Source: Nocardioides gansuensis (GTDB lineage Bacteria; Actinomycetota; Actinomycetes; Propionibacteriales; Nocardioidaceae). From it: a DNA stretch of 64,000 bases. Position 1 is the stretch's first letter, and each line of letters begins with the position of its first letter. Position numbers and translations under genes: made by a program. The stretch spans positions 62,001 through 126,000 of the forward strand of contig NZ_QDGZ01000010.1 of the NCBI RefSeq assembly GCF_003076135.1, in the 5' to 3' direction. The notes below the pieces were generated by a model. The model made no database searches. It was not told where the DNA came from and was given only the letters and a program-made list of their open reading frames with translations. Below are positions 51,939 through 61,611 of this stretch, one piece after another.

Positions 51939-53189
51939 GTGGCCGACAACGTGCTGTGGATCATCACCGATGACCAGATGCGCTCGACGCTGCGGACTAT
52001 GGACCGGACCTGGAGACGGCTGGTCCAGAAGGGTGTGCGGTTCCGTCGCGGGTACGCCGCGATGCCGTGGTGTGGTCCGGCGCGAGCCTCGATCCTCACC
52101 AGCCGCTATCCGCACGACCATGGGTGCAGCACCAATATGACGCATCCGCCGTTCGTGGAGCAGGGTCTCGACCGGGACACCGTGGCGACCCGGATCCGCG
52201 CGGCCGGCTACGACACGGGCTACTTCGGCAAGTACATGAACGGCTTGGGCACGGACTCCGGCTACGTCGCGCCGGGGTGGGGCCGCTGGGTGGCGACCGT
52301 CGGTAACGACGGAAAGGTCAACGTGGACGGCCGCGTCCGCAGGCTCGACTCCCAGCAGGCAGCCGACCGCTTCGCAGCCGACCGGCTGCGCCGCTTCCTT
52401 CGTAGGCACCGGGACACCGGACCCTGGTTCGCCGTCTACGGGCCGTCGATCCCGCACGACCCCTACACGCCGACCCCCGAGCACCGGGACGACTTCGACG
52501 GCGTGGAGTGGGATCCACCCGCGTTCAACGAGACCGACATGACGGACAAGCCCAGCTGGCTGCGCGAGCTGCCCCCGCTGGACCGGGCCCGGATGCGCAG
52601 GGTCTTCGAAGGCAAGCTGGAGGAGCTCCAGGACCTCGACGACGAGATCGACCGGATCCTCGCCGTGCTCTGGAGGACCGGCCAGCTGCACCGCACCTGG
52701 ATCTTCCTGGTCTCCGACAACGGCTACCTGCTCGGAGAGCACCGCCTCTTCCGCAAGGAGCAGCCCTACGAGGAGTCGGCCGGCATCCCGTTCGTCGTGC
52801 GCGGGCCGGGCGTGACGCCGGGCGTGTCCGATGCACTGCTGTCCCAGGTGGACCTGATGCCGACCGCGCTCGACATCGCCGGGCTCGACCCCGACGCCGG
52901 TCGGGCGCTCGACGGACGGTCGATGCTGGGGCCACTCCGCACCGGCGACTGGTCGGACTGGCGCAGGCGGCTGCTCGTCGAGAACACCAACCTCGGTTGG
53001 GCGATGCTTCGCGAGGACGACGGGGCGTACGTCGACCATCATGAGCGCGGCGAGTGGGAGCTCTACGACCTCGCCGCCGACCCGCACCAGCTCGCCAGCC
53101 GGCGTGACGCCGACGTGTCGCGGTGGGCGGACCGGCTGGCGCGACTGCGGCAGTCCAACGGCCTCGCGCTCAGGACGCTGGAGCGGTAG
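51939..53189 (+). CDS. sulfatase (formylglycine-dependent)
   Basis: The 416-residue protein has the sulfatase signature WCGPARASILTSRYPHDHG, with Cys45 in the C-x-P-x-R motif that a formylglycine-generating enzyme converts to the catalytic residue. Metal ligands are visible in WIITDDQM (Asp10/Asp11 region) and VSDNGYLLGEH. No signal peptide is seen. The substrate is unknown; it could be a sulfate ester or a phosphonate monoester. The GTG at 51939 is the family-consistent start. Confidence 0.9.
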   Translation: MADNVLWIITDDQMRSTLRTMDRTWRRLVQKGVRFRRGYAAMPWCGPARASILTSRYPHDHGCSTNMTHPPFVEQGLDRDTVATRIRAAGYDTGYFGKYMNGLGTDSGYVAPGWGRWVATVGNDGKVNVDGRVRRLDSQQAADRFAADRLRRFLRRHRDTGPWFAVYGPSIPHDPYTPTPEHRDDFDGVEWDPPAFNETDMTDKPSWLRELPPLDRARMRRVFEGKLEELQDLDDEIDRILAVLWRTGQLHRTWIFLVSDNGYLLGEHRLFRKEQPYEESAGIPFVVRGPGVTPGVSDALLSQVDLMPTALDIAGLDPDAGRALDGRSMLGPLRTGDWSDWRRRLLVENTNLGWAMLREDDGAYVDHHERGEWELYDLAADPHQLASRRDADVSRWADRLARLRQSNGLALRTLER

Positions 53190-53255
53190 AGCTACCCGAT
53201 TCCCCCGCGAGCCGGGGCCCGCCGGCGCTACCTTGCTGCCGAGAGGAGGTCCACG

Positions 53256-54041
53256 GTGCATCAGCCCTTGCCGACACGCGTGCTGAGCGCGCTCACCACG
53301 GGAGCCGACTCCGTGGTCGAGCTCCACGTGGCGCTGCAGGTCAGCCAGGCGGCGGTGCTGGAGGCACTCGAGACGCTCATGGCCGCAGGCCTCGTGGTGC
53401 GCACCGGAGACGACCCGCTCGCGGGCTACCGGCTCACCCCGGCCGGCAGTGACGGGGCGGGCGGCCGAAGTGCGCCGGTCACCGTGTTCGGGTCGAACGC
53501 CACCTTCTCGTTCACCGTCCAGTCGACGCGCGACGAGCCACAGCCGGACCTGGCACAGCTCGGTGACATGGTGGGCAAGGCCTGGAAGGCGACCCGCGTG
53601 AGTCGCGAGCTCGAGCGTGCCGAGCGGGAGAAGGGGCTGCTCGTGGGCGACGTCGAGCGCGAGTCGGCCCTGTCGATGCTGGCCCAGGCGTTCGGCGAGG
53701 GCCGGCTCGACCAGGCCGAGCACGACCGTCGCCTCGACCTGGCGCTGCACGCCGAGACCCGGGGCGAGCTGGACCGGGCCGTCGAGGGGCTCCACCTTCC
53801 CACAGCAGCGAGCACCGGGACGCCCGCGCGCAGCGCGATCTGGTTCCTCGTCGCACTCGCCCTGCCGGTGCTGGTTGTCGGGCTGCTGGTGCTCACCGCC
53901 GACGGATTCTCCGCCAGCCAGAAGGCCCTCGCCGGGCTGGCGCTCCTCGGCGTTCCCGCCCTGCTGGCAGCGACCTGGCTGGTGACGCGCCCCGAGGAGG
54001 ATCGGCGCCGCCACTGGCGGGGTCCCCGAAGGAACGGCTGA
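53256..54041 (+). CDS. DUF1707-type membrane protein with N-terminal winged-helix-like domain
   Basis: An AGGAGG site six bases upstream supports the GTG at 53256. Of 261 residues, the first 65 resemble a winged-helix (VVELHVALQVSQAAVLEALETLMAAGLV). The segment around residues 130-180 matches DUF1707/SHOCT-like sequences (VGDVERESALSMLAQAFGEGRLDQAEHDRR and LALHAETRGELD). Two transmembrane helices and a basic tail follow. Such DUF1707 proteins may link membrane and DNA or protein interactions; function unknown. Confidence 0.75.
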   Translation: MHQPLPTRVLSALTTGADSVVELHVALQVSQAAVLEALETLMAAGLVVRTGDDPLAGYRLTPAGSDGAGGRSAPVTVFGSNATFSFTVQSTRDEPQPDLAQLGDMVGKAWKATRVSRELERAEREKGLLVGDVERESALSMLAQAFGEGRLDQAEHDRRLDLALHAETRGELDRAVEGLHLPTAASTGTPARSAIWFLVALALPVLVVGLLVLTADGFSASQKALAGLALLGVPALLAATWLVTRPEEDRRRHWRGPRRNG

Positions 54042-54059
54042 GCGCCCCAGGAACGGTTA

Positions 54060-54250
54060 GCGGCTGGCGACGCCCGCGCAACGTGCAGACCAGCGTCGCG
54101 CACGACGCGCATCCCGCACGGCCCAGACTTCGGCCCGAGGAGTCGCAACATCGCAGCAGAGGCCCCGTGCTCGTCGGCCTCGACGCCGCGAGCCGTAGCG
54201 AACCGGTCGACCACCTCGCTCAGCGTGGCGTCTTCCGGCAGCTCAGCCAT
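54060..54250 (-). pseudogene. remnant of a gene downstream of the PadR fragment
   Basis: A minus-strand frame starting at the ATG at 54250 reads MAELPEDATLSEVVDRFATARG and continues for about 40 more residues, overlapping the PadR remnant by 8 bases as a coupled partner would. After about residue 62 it runs antisense to the intact DUF1707 gene and loses any protein-like pattern. It is probably truncated by the rearrangement that left the DUF1707 gene here. Confidence 0.4.
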
Positions 54251-54446
54251 GCCGCACCCCTTCCTCGTCCGTCCGTGACATCGCTACGAGCGACTCGGTC
54301 AGGCCCCGCCAGGCGACGAGGTCGTCGCGCAGCATGATCCGGCCCGCAGGCGTCATGGCATGGCCGTGGAGAGGGCCGCCGGCGAGGGCGCCGAGGACGG
54401 CCAGGTCGAGGGCTGCCCTGATCCAGGCGCTCGACCACTGGGTCGC
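54243..54446 (-). pseudogene. PadR-family regulator with internal deletion
   Basis: The minus-strand frame reads WIRAALDLAVLGALAGGPLHGH, the classic PadR N-terminus, and then immediately MTPAGRIMLRDDLVAWRGLTE, which is the PadR C-terminus. The middle of the winged-helix domain (about 50 residues of recognition helix and wing) is missing in frame. No start codon precedes the N-terminal segment. The product could not bind DNA normally. Confidence 0.65.
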
Positions 54447-54504
54447 ATCGAACTCTCCAGGAGAGGTCTGCGCTGGCTCCCCGGCATGGGGGAGCCCGGA
54501 ACGT

Positions 54505-54542
54505 ACGGCAGCTCCCGACCGTGGCGGGCCGGGAGCTGCCGT
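54505..54542 (-). terminator. hairpin terminator of ssrA
   Basis: A perfect 13-bp stem ACGGCAGCTCCCG (54505-54517) with CGGGAGCTGCCGT (54530-54542) and a 12-base loop lies eight bases beyond the 3' end of the tmRNA. It is the likely transcription stop of ssrA. Confidence 0.75.
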
Positions 54543-54549
54543 GAAGAGG

Positions 54550-54919
54550 GGTGGAGCTGGCGGGAATCGAACCCGCGTCCTCGAGCGCGGAACCAGGTCT
54601 TCTCCGGGTGCAGTCTGTGGTTTCGCTTTTCTCGGCCCCGGCGCTCGCACAGACACGTCGCCGACAGGCTCAGTCAGGAAAGTGTCCCGGTCACCCCTCC
54701 TGACAGGGAGTGACCAGCAAGTCTCCTAGATGAGGCCTGGGTCCGGGACGGAGACGGATGCCCGGTCAGACCCTTCGATCATTGCTCAGGCAACGAGAGC
54801 GAAGTCAGTGCGCTTAGCGTTGGCACTTATAGGTTTCCAGCGATCGTTAACGAGATGGCGCTGGCTTCTCGACCCGCTTCCCCTGGAACTCACGTCCCAA
54901 GTCGAAACCGATCAGCCCC
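54550..54919 (-). ncRNA. ssrA: transfer-messenger RNA (tmRNA)
   Basis: On the minus strand the 5' GGGGCUG pairs with 3' CAGCUCC plus ACC to form an alanine-type acceptor stem with the G-U pair at 3-70, followed by GAUCGGUUUCGACUU and, at the 3' side, the T arm GCGGGUUCGAUUCCCGC. The tag reading frame lies at 54786-54824 and encodes A-NAKRTDFALVA-stop, ending in the small hydrophobic residues used for protease recognition. The gene lies 107 bp downstream of smpB. The exact 3' end (CCA is not encoded) is within a base or two. Confidence 0.93.
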
Positions 54920-55026
54920 TCTTGAGTTGTCGACGGCCCGCGGACGAGCCATCCGGGTCAGTCTACGGGTCAACCGTGACAGCGTCGCCTTCATTCCCGA
55001 GGGAGAACAGCCGGGCGAGCCCGCCC

Positions 55027-55506
55027 TCAGTCGCGCATGCCCTTGAGCCGTCGCTGGACGGCTTGCTCCTTCTCACGGTTGGCCTGGCGCTCGGCGATGG
55101 CGTGGCGCTTGTCGTAGTGCTTCTTGCCGCGAGCCAGAGCGATCTCGACCTTGGCGCGGCCGTCCTTGAAGTAGAGCGAGAGCGGGACCAGCGTGTAGCC
55201 CTTGTCGCCGATCTTCTTCTCGATCTTGGAGATCTCGGCGCGGTTGAGCAGCAGCTTGCGACGCCGGCGGGCCGCGTGGTTGGTCCAAGTGCCCTGGGAG
55301 TATTCAGGGATGTGTACGCCGTGCAGCCAGACCTCTCCCCCGTCGACCTCGGCGAAGCCGTCGACCAGGGACGCGCGACCCAGCCGGAGCGACTTCACCT
55401 CGGTGCCCATGAGGACCATCCCGGCCTCCCAGGTGTCCTCGATGTGGTAGTCGTGGCGCGCCTTCTTGTTCTGCGCGATCGGCTTGGTGCCCTGCTCCTT
55501 CGGCAT
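55027..55506 (-). CDS. smpB: SsrA-binding protein SmpB
   Basis: SmpB binds tmRNA and brings it to stalled ribosomes. The 159-residue protein shows [28 protein letters not shown] split over the first barrel strands, [31 protein letters not shown] and a basic C-terminal tail ending RRLKGMRD. Length is normal. It lies upstream of ssrA and downstream of the M23-ftsX-ftsE genes on the same strand, separated by a REP-like repeat. Confidence 0.96.
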   Translation of the reverse strand: MPKEQGTKPIAQNKKARHDYHIEDTWEAGMVLMGTEVKSLRLGRASLVDGFAEVDGGEVWLHGVHIPEYSQGTWTNHAARRRRKLLLNRAEISKIEKKIGDKGYTLVPLSLYFKDGRAKVEIALARGKKHYDKRHAIAERQANREKEQAVQRRLKGMRD

Positions 55507-55549
55507 CCCGCCATTCTCGCAGGCGGGTCCAGCGGGTTTGATCTCGACG

Positions 55550-55613
55550 GGTCTCGATACGCGCGCTGCCCTCGCTACTCGCCCTCCGAAATCGCGTCCT
55601 CGCGCCTCAACCA
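55550..55613. repeat. REP-like palindromic element between smpB and the M23 gene
   Basis: The 64-bp element begins GGTCTCGATACGCGCG and ends GCGCCTCAACCA, with internal CTCGCTACTCG. Its ends resemble those of the 38-bp element at 10488-10525. It fills half of the 119-bp gap between the M23 stop (55626) and the smpB start (55506). It might also work as a terminator. Confidence 0.5.
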
Positions 55614-55625
55614 GCGACGAGCGGG

Positions 55626-56882
55626 TCAGAGCCAGTTCTGCGGGTCCACGGCCCTGCCGTTGGCCATCACCGAGAAGTGCAGGTGGCAGCCAGTGGACCA
55701 GCCGGTGTCGCCCGTGTAGCCGATGACCTGGCCGCGCTGGACGGTGGAACCGGTGCCGACCGTGTAGCTGCTGGCGTGGTTGTAGATGGTCGCGACCCCG
55801 GCGCCGGCCAGCGCCCCGTGGTCGATGAGCATGCGGCGGCCGTAGACCGGGCTGTAGTAGGAGGAGATCACCCGGCCGCTCTCGGCGGCGTGGATGGGGA
55901 GCCCGCAGCCACCGCCGAAGTCGGTGCCGTCGTGCAGCCCCCAGTAGCCGTAGATGGGGTGCACCCGGTAGCCGAACGGCGAGGTGATCTCGCCGTTCAC
56001 GGGCCAGGCCAGGAGGCCGCCGGTCGGGCCCTTCTGGGACTGGGAGTTGCGCAGCGCCCGCAGTGCTCGCTTGCGGAGGATCTCCTTGATCCGGGCCTGC
56101 TCCCTCTGCAGCTTGCGAAGCTTCTGCAGGTCGGCGGCGCGGGCGGCGCGTGCGTCGGCGCGGGCTGCGGAGAGCTCGCCCACCAGCGCCAGGACCGAAG
56201 CCTTGGCGCTCTCGGCCTCCAGCTCGAGCTGCTGCATGGCCGCCAGGGTGTCCGCGGCGGCCCGTCGCTTGTCGGCCACCCGGTTGCGGGCGTCCTTCAC
56301 CTGCTGCTTCTGCACCTCGAGCAGCACCTTCGCGGCGTGGAGGTCGTCGTACTGGCGGGTCTCGGTGCCGACGAAGACACGGTTGGCCTCGATCCGGGTG
56401 GAGAGGTCCTCGGCGCTGCCGGACTCCAGCAGCGAGGAGAAGGCGAGCAGCGCGGGGTCGCCCTCGGTGTAGATCTGGGTGATGGTGTCGGCGACCACGT
56501 CCTGCTGGGCGACGACGGCGTGGCGACCCGCGAGCAGCTCGGCCTGCGCCTGGTCGAGCTCGGCCTCGGCCTGTTCGAGCTCGGCCTGCATCCTCTCGTC
56601 ACGCTCCTGCGCGACCGCGAGCTTGCCGCGGGCGATCGCCAGGTCGGTGCGGGCGTCCTCGAGGTCGTGCCTGGCGGCGTCGAGGCGGGCCTGGGCCTTC
56701 TGGAGCTGCCGGGACGACGAGTGGAGGTCGTCGTGGGCGTGGTCGATCTTCTTCTCGACCTGCTTCTGCTTGTGCTTGAGGTCGTCAGCCGCGGCGGTCG
56801 ACGAGACCGAGCCCATCGCCAGCGCAGCGGCGATGGCGGCCGCGGCCAGGCGACGGTGGGCGGTACGGGGGAAGGAGCGCAC
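55626..56882 (-). CDS. EnvC-like murein hydrolase activator / M23 peptidase with coiled coil
   Basis: The 418-residue exported protein has a signal peptide (cleaved near TAAADD, residue 33). A long coiled coil (about residues 35-270) rich in Ala, Gln, Glu and Arg follows, then a C-terminal M23/LytM domain: [16 protein letters not shown] with the zinc ligands His and Asp, and [11 protein letters not shown] with the HxH motif. All catalytic residues look intact. The coiled coil plus LytM layout is that of EnvC-type proteins controlled by FtsEX, and ftsX and ftsE are encoded directly upstream. The start is the GTG at 56882. Confidence 0.9.
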   Translation of the reverse strand: MRSFPRTAHRRLAAAAIAAALAMGSVSSTAAADDLKHKQKQVEKKIDHAHDDLHSSSRQLQKAQARLDAARHDLEDARTDLAIARGKLAVAQERDERMQAELEQAEAELDQAQAELLAGRHAVVAQQDVVADTITQIYTEGDPALLAFSSLLESGSAEDLSTRIEANRVFVGTETRQYDDLHAAKVLLEVQKQQVKDARNRVADKRRAAADTLAAMQQLELEAESAKASVLALVGELSAARADARAARAADLQKLRKLQREQARIKEILRKRALRALRNSQSQKGPTGGLLAWPVNGEITSPFGYRVHPIYGYWGLHDGTDFGGGCGLPIHAAESGRVISSYYSPVYGRRMLIDHGALAGAGVATIYNHASSYTVGTGSTVQRGQVIGYTGDTGWSTGCHLHFSVMANGRAVDPQNWL

Positions 56883-56936
56883 CGGGATGCCTTCTGCGTT
56901 CGGGGAAGTGAACGCAAGGACGGTAACGCGCCGGGA

Positions 56937-57848
56937 TCAGACTTTGAGGTATTTGCGCGTGAGCACGAGTGTCGGCAGCACCGTGAGCAACGGACCGAGG
57001 ACCGCGACGGCTGCCACGGCCACGCCGTACTCCGAGAAGCCGATCCACGGCACGAACTTCAACCGGTCCGTGGCGCGCTCCATGATCCCGAAGTACATGA
57101 ACCCCGCGAGGGCACCCGTCGCGAGCACCACGCCGATCAGCGCGGTGACCAGGGCCTCGAGGAGGAAGGGCAGCGCGATGTAGAGCGTCGAGGCGCCGAC
57201 CAGGCGCATGATGCCGATCTCCTTGCGGCGCGCGAACGCCGCGAGACGGATGGTGTTGGCCACCAGCAGCAGCGCCGCGACAACGAGGAAGATCGCCGTG
57301 CCGAGGGCCGCCCACTTCATCGTGTTGATGGAGCCGATGATCGGGGCGATGACCGTGCGCATGTCGCCGACCTTGGAGACACCGTCAAGCCCCTTCACGG
57401 CGCTGACGATGCCCTCGTACTTCTCCGGGTCCTTCAGCTCGATGCGCACCGCCTCGGGCATGTCCTCGGCGGTCGCCGCGGGGTAGGGGCCCTCGAAGCG
57501 CTCCGCGCCGTAGAGCTCCTTGACCTTCTCGAACGCCTCCTCCTTGGAGATGAGGAAGTGGTCCGCGACCTCGGGGTTGTCCTCGACGACCTGGAGGACC
57601 GCCGTGCGCTGGGCCTCGGTCACCTCACCGGTGCAGGCCGGGTTGCTGTCGCGCTCGGTGCACAGGTAGACGGTGATCTGGAGCTGGCTGCCCCAGTGGT
57701 CCGCGGCCTTGGTGGCCTGCTGGTTGAGCAGGATGCCGAGGCCGACGAGGGTGAGCGAGACGAAGAGCGTGAGGATCACCGCGAGGTGCATCGAGAGGTT
57801 GCGGCGCAGGCCCTGGCCCAGCTCGGAGAAGACGTAGCGAAGCTGCAT
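56937..57848 (-). CDS. ftsX: cell-division protein FtsX
   Basis: The 303-residue protein has the FtsX topology: a first helix near residues 22-42 (MHLAVILTLFVSLTLVGLGI), an extracytoplasmic domain of about 130 residues (ITVYLCTERD...), then three transmembrane segments with FARRKEIGIMRLVGASTLYI. It transmits the FtsE ATPase cycle to a periplasmic hydrolase. Its ATG lies 38 bp after the ftsE stop. Confidence 0.95.
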   Translation of the reverse strand: MQLRYVFSELGQGLRRNLSMHLAVILTLFVSLTLVGLGILLNQQATKAADHWGSQLQITVYLCTERDSNPACTGEVTEAQRTAVLQVVEDNPEVADHFLISKEEAFEKVKELYGAERFEGPYPAATAEDMPEAVRIELKDPEKYEGIVSAVKGLDGVSKVGDMRTVIAPIIGSINTMKWAALGTAIFLVVAALLLVANTIRLAAFARRKEIGIMRLVGASTLYIALPFLLEALVTALIGVVLATGALAGFMYFGIMERATDRLKFVPWIGFSEYGVAVAAVAVLGPLLTVLPTLVLTRKYLKV

Positions 57849-57886
57849 GAGAGGTCAGTTGCTCCTGGTGGAGTTGCGGGGGCGTT

Positions 57887-58576
<690 letters not shown>

Positions 58577-58629
58577 GGCGTCGAGGTTACGCGGTCGCCC
58601 CAGTCACTGGGGACCCGCGCCCCGACGTC

Positions 58630-59745
58630 TCAGGCGCTGGCCTTCTCGGCGCCCCGGCGCCAGCGGATGCCGGCCTCCAGGAATCCGTCGAGCTCGCCGT
58701 CGAACACCGCCGCGGGGTTGCCGCTCTCGTAGCCGGTGCGGAGGTCCTTGACGATCTGGTAGGGGTTCAGCACGTAGTTGCGCATCTGGTCGCCCCAGCT
58801 GGCCTGGACGTCGCCCTTGAGCTCGTCGAGGTGCGCCTTCTCCTCGGCCTTCTTCAGGGCCAGCAGCTTGGCCTTGAGGACGACCATCGCGCTGGCCTTG
58901 TTCTGCAGCTGCGACTTCTCGTTCTGGCAGGAGACGACCACGCCGGTCGGGATGTGGGTCAGCCGCACGGCGGAGTCGGTGGTGTTGACCGACTGGCCGC
59001 CGGGGCCGCCGGAGCGGTAGACGTCGACGCGGATCTCCTCGTCGGGGATGTCGATCTCGTCCGTCTGCTCGAGCACCGGCACGACCTCGACGGCGGCGAA
59101 GCTGGTCTGGCGGCGGCCCTGGTTGTCGAAGGGGCTGATCCGCACCAGCCGGTGGGTGCCGGCCTCGACGCTCAGCGTGCCGTAGGCATAGGGCGCGTGG
59201 ATGGCGAAGGTGGCGGACTTGAGGCCCGCCTCCTCGGCGTACGAGGTGTCGAAGACCTCGACGGGGTACTTGTGCTGCTCGGCCCAGCGCAGGTACATCC
59301 GCATCAGCATCTCGGCGAAGTCCGCCGCGTCGACGCCGCCGGCACCGGAGCGGATGGTCACCAGCGCCTCGCGGGCGTCGTACTCACCGGAGAGCAGCGT
59401 GCGGATCTCGAGGCTCTCGACGGCCTTCTTGATGCGGCCGAGCTCGACCTCGGACTCGGCGAGCGTGTCGGCGTCGCCCTCGTCCTGGGCCATCTCGACC
59501 ATCAGTCCGAGGTCCTCGATGCGGGTGTCCAGCTCGGTGAAGCGGTCGAGCTCGCCCTGGAGCATCGAGAGGCGGCCGGTGACGCGGGTGGCGTTCGCCT
59601 GGTCGTCCCAGAGGTCGGGCGCGGCGACCTGCTCGCCGAGGTCGGCGATCTCCCGGCGCATCGCGTCCAGGTCGAGGACCTGGCCGATGGTCTTCATGGT
59701 CGCCTGGAGCTGCTTGATCTCAACGTCGAAGTCGGTGGCTGCCAC
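58630..59745 (-). CDS. prfB: peptide chain release factor 2
   Basis: RF2 reads UGA and UAA stop codons. The 371-residue protein has the anticodon-like tripeptide in [11 protein letters not shown] (Ser-Pro-Phe) and the catalytic GGQ in [17 protein letters not shown]. It reads in one frame through the N-terminal region where many bacteria have a programmed frameshift, so no frameshift is used. The GTG at 59745 ([12 protein letters not shown]) fits the family start but has no clear ribosome-binding site. Confidence 0.95.
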   Translation of the reverse strand: MAATDFDVEIKQLQATMKTIGQVLDLDAMRREIADLGEQVAAPDLWDDQANATRVTGRLSMLQGELDRFTELDTRIEDLGLMVEMAQDEGDADTLAESEVELGRIKKAVESLEIRTLLSGEYDAREALVTIRSGAGGVDAADFAEMLMRMYLRWAEQHKYPVEVFDTSYAEEAGLKSATFAIHAPYAYGTLSVEAGTHRLVRISPFDNQGRRQTSFAAVEVVPVLEQTDEIDIPDEEIRVDVYRSGGPGGQSVNTTDSAVRLTHIPTGVVVSCQNEKSQLQNKASAMVVLKAKLLALKKAEEKAHLDELKGDVQASWGDQMRNYVLNPYQIVKDLRTGYESGNPAAVFDGELDGFLEAGIRWRRGAEKASA

Positions 59746-59831
59746 AAGGAGCAAGACTACGGGGCGCGGTCCGGATCCGCCCGATCGGCGTCGGGCGGAT
59801 CCGGGACCGGCCACGCTCCCGCGAGCTCAGG

Positions 59832-60629
59832 TCACGCGGTGCAGAGCACCTCGGGGTCGCCGATCGCCGCGTAGCCCTTCGGCGAGGCCGACCCGGACAG
59901 GTCGAACCGGAGGCGGAACACGTCCGTCATGTCCAGGACGCCCGCGCCCTCCTCGACCACGGTGCCCACCTGCAGCCCGTGGGTGACCAGCGGCGCCCCG
60001 TCGGCCGTCACGGTCACCTGGCCGGTGGCACCGGTCTCGGAGGAGTCCGTGAGTGCGTAGGTCGCACGCAGCTGCTTGCACTTGTTGCCGAGGGTGAACT
60101 CGATGTAGCCGCCGACACCGGGCGTGCTGCTGAGCGACCAGCCGTAGCCCTCGGTGCCGATCTCGACGTAGCCGCGAGAGACGTTGGCCGTGGCCCCGGA
60201 GGTGCGCTTGCCGAGCAGCTGCCAAGCCCACACCTCCAGCTCCATCTCCTTGCTGACGCCCGTCTTGATCGCCCCGTCGGCCGGCTTGACGACGCGGTAG
60301 TAGCGCACGCCGGGCGTGCTCGGATTGTCGGTCAGCTTGAAGCGCCCGTCGGACTTGATCTTGGCGGTGCCGCTCTTCTTCCAGCGCTTGTTGCCCTCCA
60401 GGCGCTGCTGGAGGATCACCGTCTTGCCTGCCGCACGCGGCTTGACACTGCCGCGGATCTTGACGGTGTCCTCCCCTGCGATCGCGGTGGTGCGGTTGAT
60501 GCTGGCCTTCACGACGTACGACGTCGCGCGGCGCTCACTGGGCGCCTCGGCCTGGGCGGTGGTGACCGGCGCCAGGGTCAGCGGCAGGGCTGCGGTGACT
60601 GCGGCGGCGATGAGTGTGGATCGCGTCAT
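59832..60629 (-). CDS. secreted protein of unknown function
   Basis: The 265-residue protein has a signal peptide ending near TTAQAEAP (residue 27). The first half (SINRTTAIAGEDTVKIRGSVKPRAAGKTVILQQRLEGNKRWKKSGTAKI split over consecutive strands) is an immunoglobulin-like surface repeat common in actinobacteria. The second half (VSRGYVEIGTEGYGWSLSSTPG, then GYIEFTLGNKCKQLRATYAL) resembles NPCBM-type carbohydrate-binding modules. I infer a cell-surface or secreted role. The ATG at 60629 has a GAGGGG site upstream. Confidence 0.75.
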   Translation of the reverse strand: MTRSTLIAAAVTAALPLTLAPVTTAQAEAPSERRATSYVVKASINRTTAIAGEDTVKIRGSVKPRAAGKTVILQQRLEGNKRWKKSGTAKIKSDGRFKLTDNPSTPGVRYYRVVKPADGAIKTGVSKEMELEVWAWQLLGKRTSGATANVSRGYVEIGTEGYGWSLSSTPGVGGYIEFTLGNKCKQLRATYALTDSSETGATGQVTVTADGAPLVTHGLQVGTVVEEGAGVLDMTDVFRLRFDLSGSASPKGYAAIGDPEVLCTA

Positions 60630-60741
60630 GTGTACTTCCCCTCGTGGTGGTCTTCTCGGCGGCCACTGTAGGACTCCGAGAGGCCGTGGAACCGGCCGCA
60701 GCGTGAGACTCGCCGGGCGACCTTTTGGTTGTCGGGTCCTC

Positions 60742-61611
60742 TCAGCCCGCCGAGGCGCTGCCGCCCTCGTCCGGGGTCGTGAGCGACTCCATCGGCAGGC
60801 CGGTGAGCTCGTCGACGCCGATCTCGCGCGTCGTGCCGTCGCGCAGGGTGAGGGTCGCGCCACTGAAGGACGGCGTGGTGTCGGCGCTCTCGGACTGCTC
60901 GGTCACCGGGGCGTCGGGCCACCAGGCGGCGTAGTGGCCGTTCGCGATCGTGGCGGTCACGTCGCCCTGCGCCTCGGTGTGGAGCACCAGGCCCACGACG
61001 TCGTCGCCGACGAGGCCGGTGGAGCTGCGCAGGCTCTCGTCCTCCGTGCTGAGCACTCCCCCGATGCTGCCGTGTGCGCCGTCCGCGGCGACCTCCACCG
61101 CCTGGGCGCCGGGACCGGCGGCCTGGCCATGGGTGCCGACGAGCTCGTCGCCGCGGAGGAGGCAGACCTGCTCGTTCATCCCGCTCGGGTCGGAGAAGTA
61201 GGCCATCGTCCACGACCCGCGCGCCTCGGTGACGAGCGCGTCGAGGTCGGGGCCCTGCCGCCCGGGCAGCCAGCCGAAGGGACCGCCGTCGAGACAGGCG
61301 TCAGCGGCCGCCTCGGCCTGCTCCGCGGAGACCGCCGCGGGCACGGGGCTCCAGGCGGCGTAGGCGGCGTCGTCGCTGCCCACCAGGTCGGGAACCGCGA
61401 CGGTGAGCACCACGGCGGCCGCGACGGCTCCGCCGGCGGCGACCACGCGGCGTACGACGGGGCCTCGGGGCCGGAGCAGGACGACCGTGTCCGCCGGCTC
61501 CGTGGCGGTGATGCGGGCGAGCAGCGCCTGGGCGCGCTCGACGTGGCGGACGTCGAGGTCGGCGGGCGTGGTGGCGGGGTCGAGGGTGGCGAGGGTGGCG
61601 TCGGTGTTCAT
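60742..61611 (-). CDS. probable anti-sigma factor-like membrane protein
   Basis: The 289-residue protein has a cytoplasmic N-terminus of about 50 residues, one transmembrane helix near residues 56-75 (AAGGAVAAAVVLTVAVPDLVG) and a large extracytoplasmic domain. It overlaps the ECF sigma gene by 4 bases and follows it, the standard place for a membrane anti-sigma factor. No zinc anti-sigma HxxxCxxC motif is seen in the N-terminus. The assignment rests on topology and position. Confidence 0.65.
   Translation of the reverse strand: MNTDATLATLDPATTPADLDVRHVERAQALLARITATEPADTVVLLRPRGPVVRRVVAAGGAVAAAVVLTVAVPDLVGSDDAAYAAWSPVPAAVSAEQAEAAADACLDGGPFGWLPGRQGPDLDALVTEARGSWTMAYFSDPSGMNEQVCLLRGDELVGTHGQAAGPGAQAVEVAADGAHGSIGGVLSTEDESLRSSTGLVGDDVVGLVLHTEAQGDVTATIANGHYAAWWPDAPVTEQSESADTTPSFSGATLTLRDGTTREIGVDELTGLPMESLTTPDEGGSASAG

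Noticed and set aside
51069-54014. A 981-codon minus-strand open frame
   Set aside because: It runs antisense through the HIT, sulfatase and DUF1707 genes, is very rich in Arg/Pro/Gly, and has no domain pattern. It is the usual GC-driven shadow of real genes.
58599-58613. CCCCAG-TCA-CTGGGG hairpin between prfB and ftsE as a terminator
   Set aside because: The stem is only 6 bp with a 3-base loop and no T-run; too weak to report as a feature.
59650-59700. Possible programmed frameshift in prfB
   Set aside because: The coding frame is continuous from the GTG to the GGQ domain, with no in-frame UGA near codon 26.
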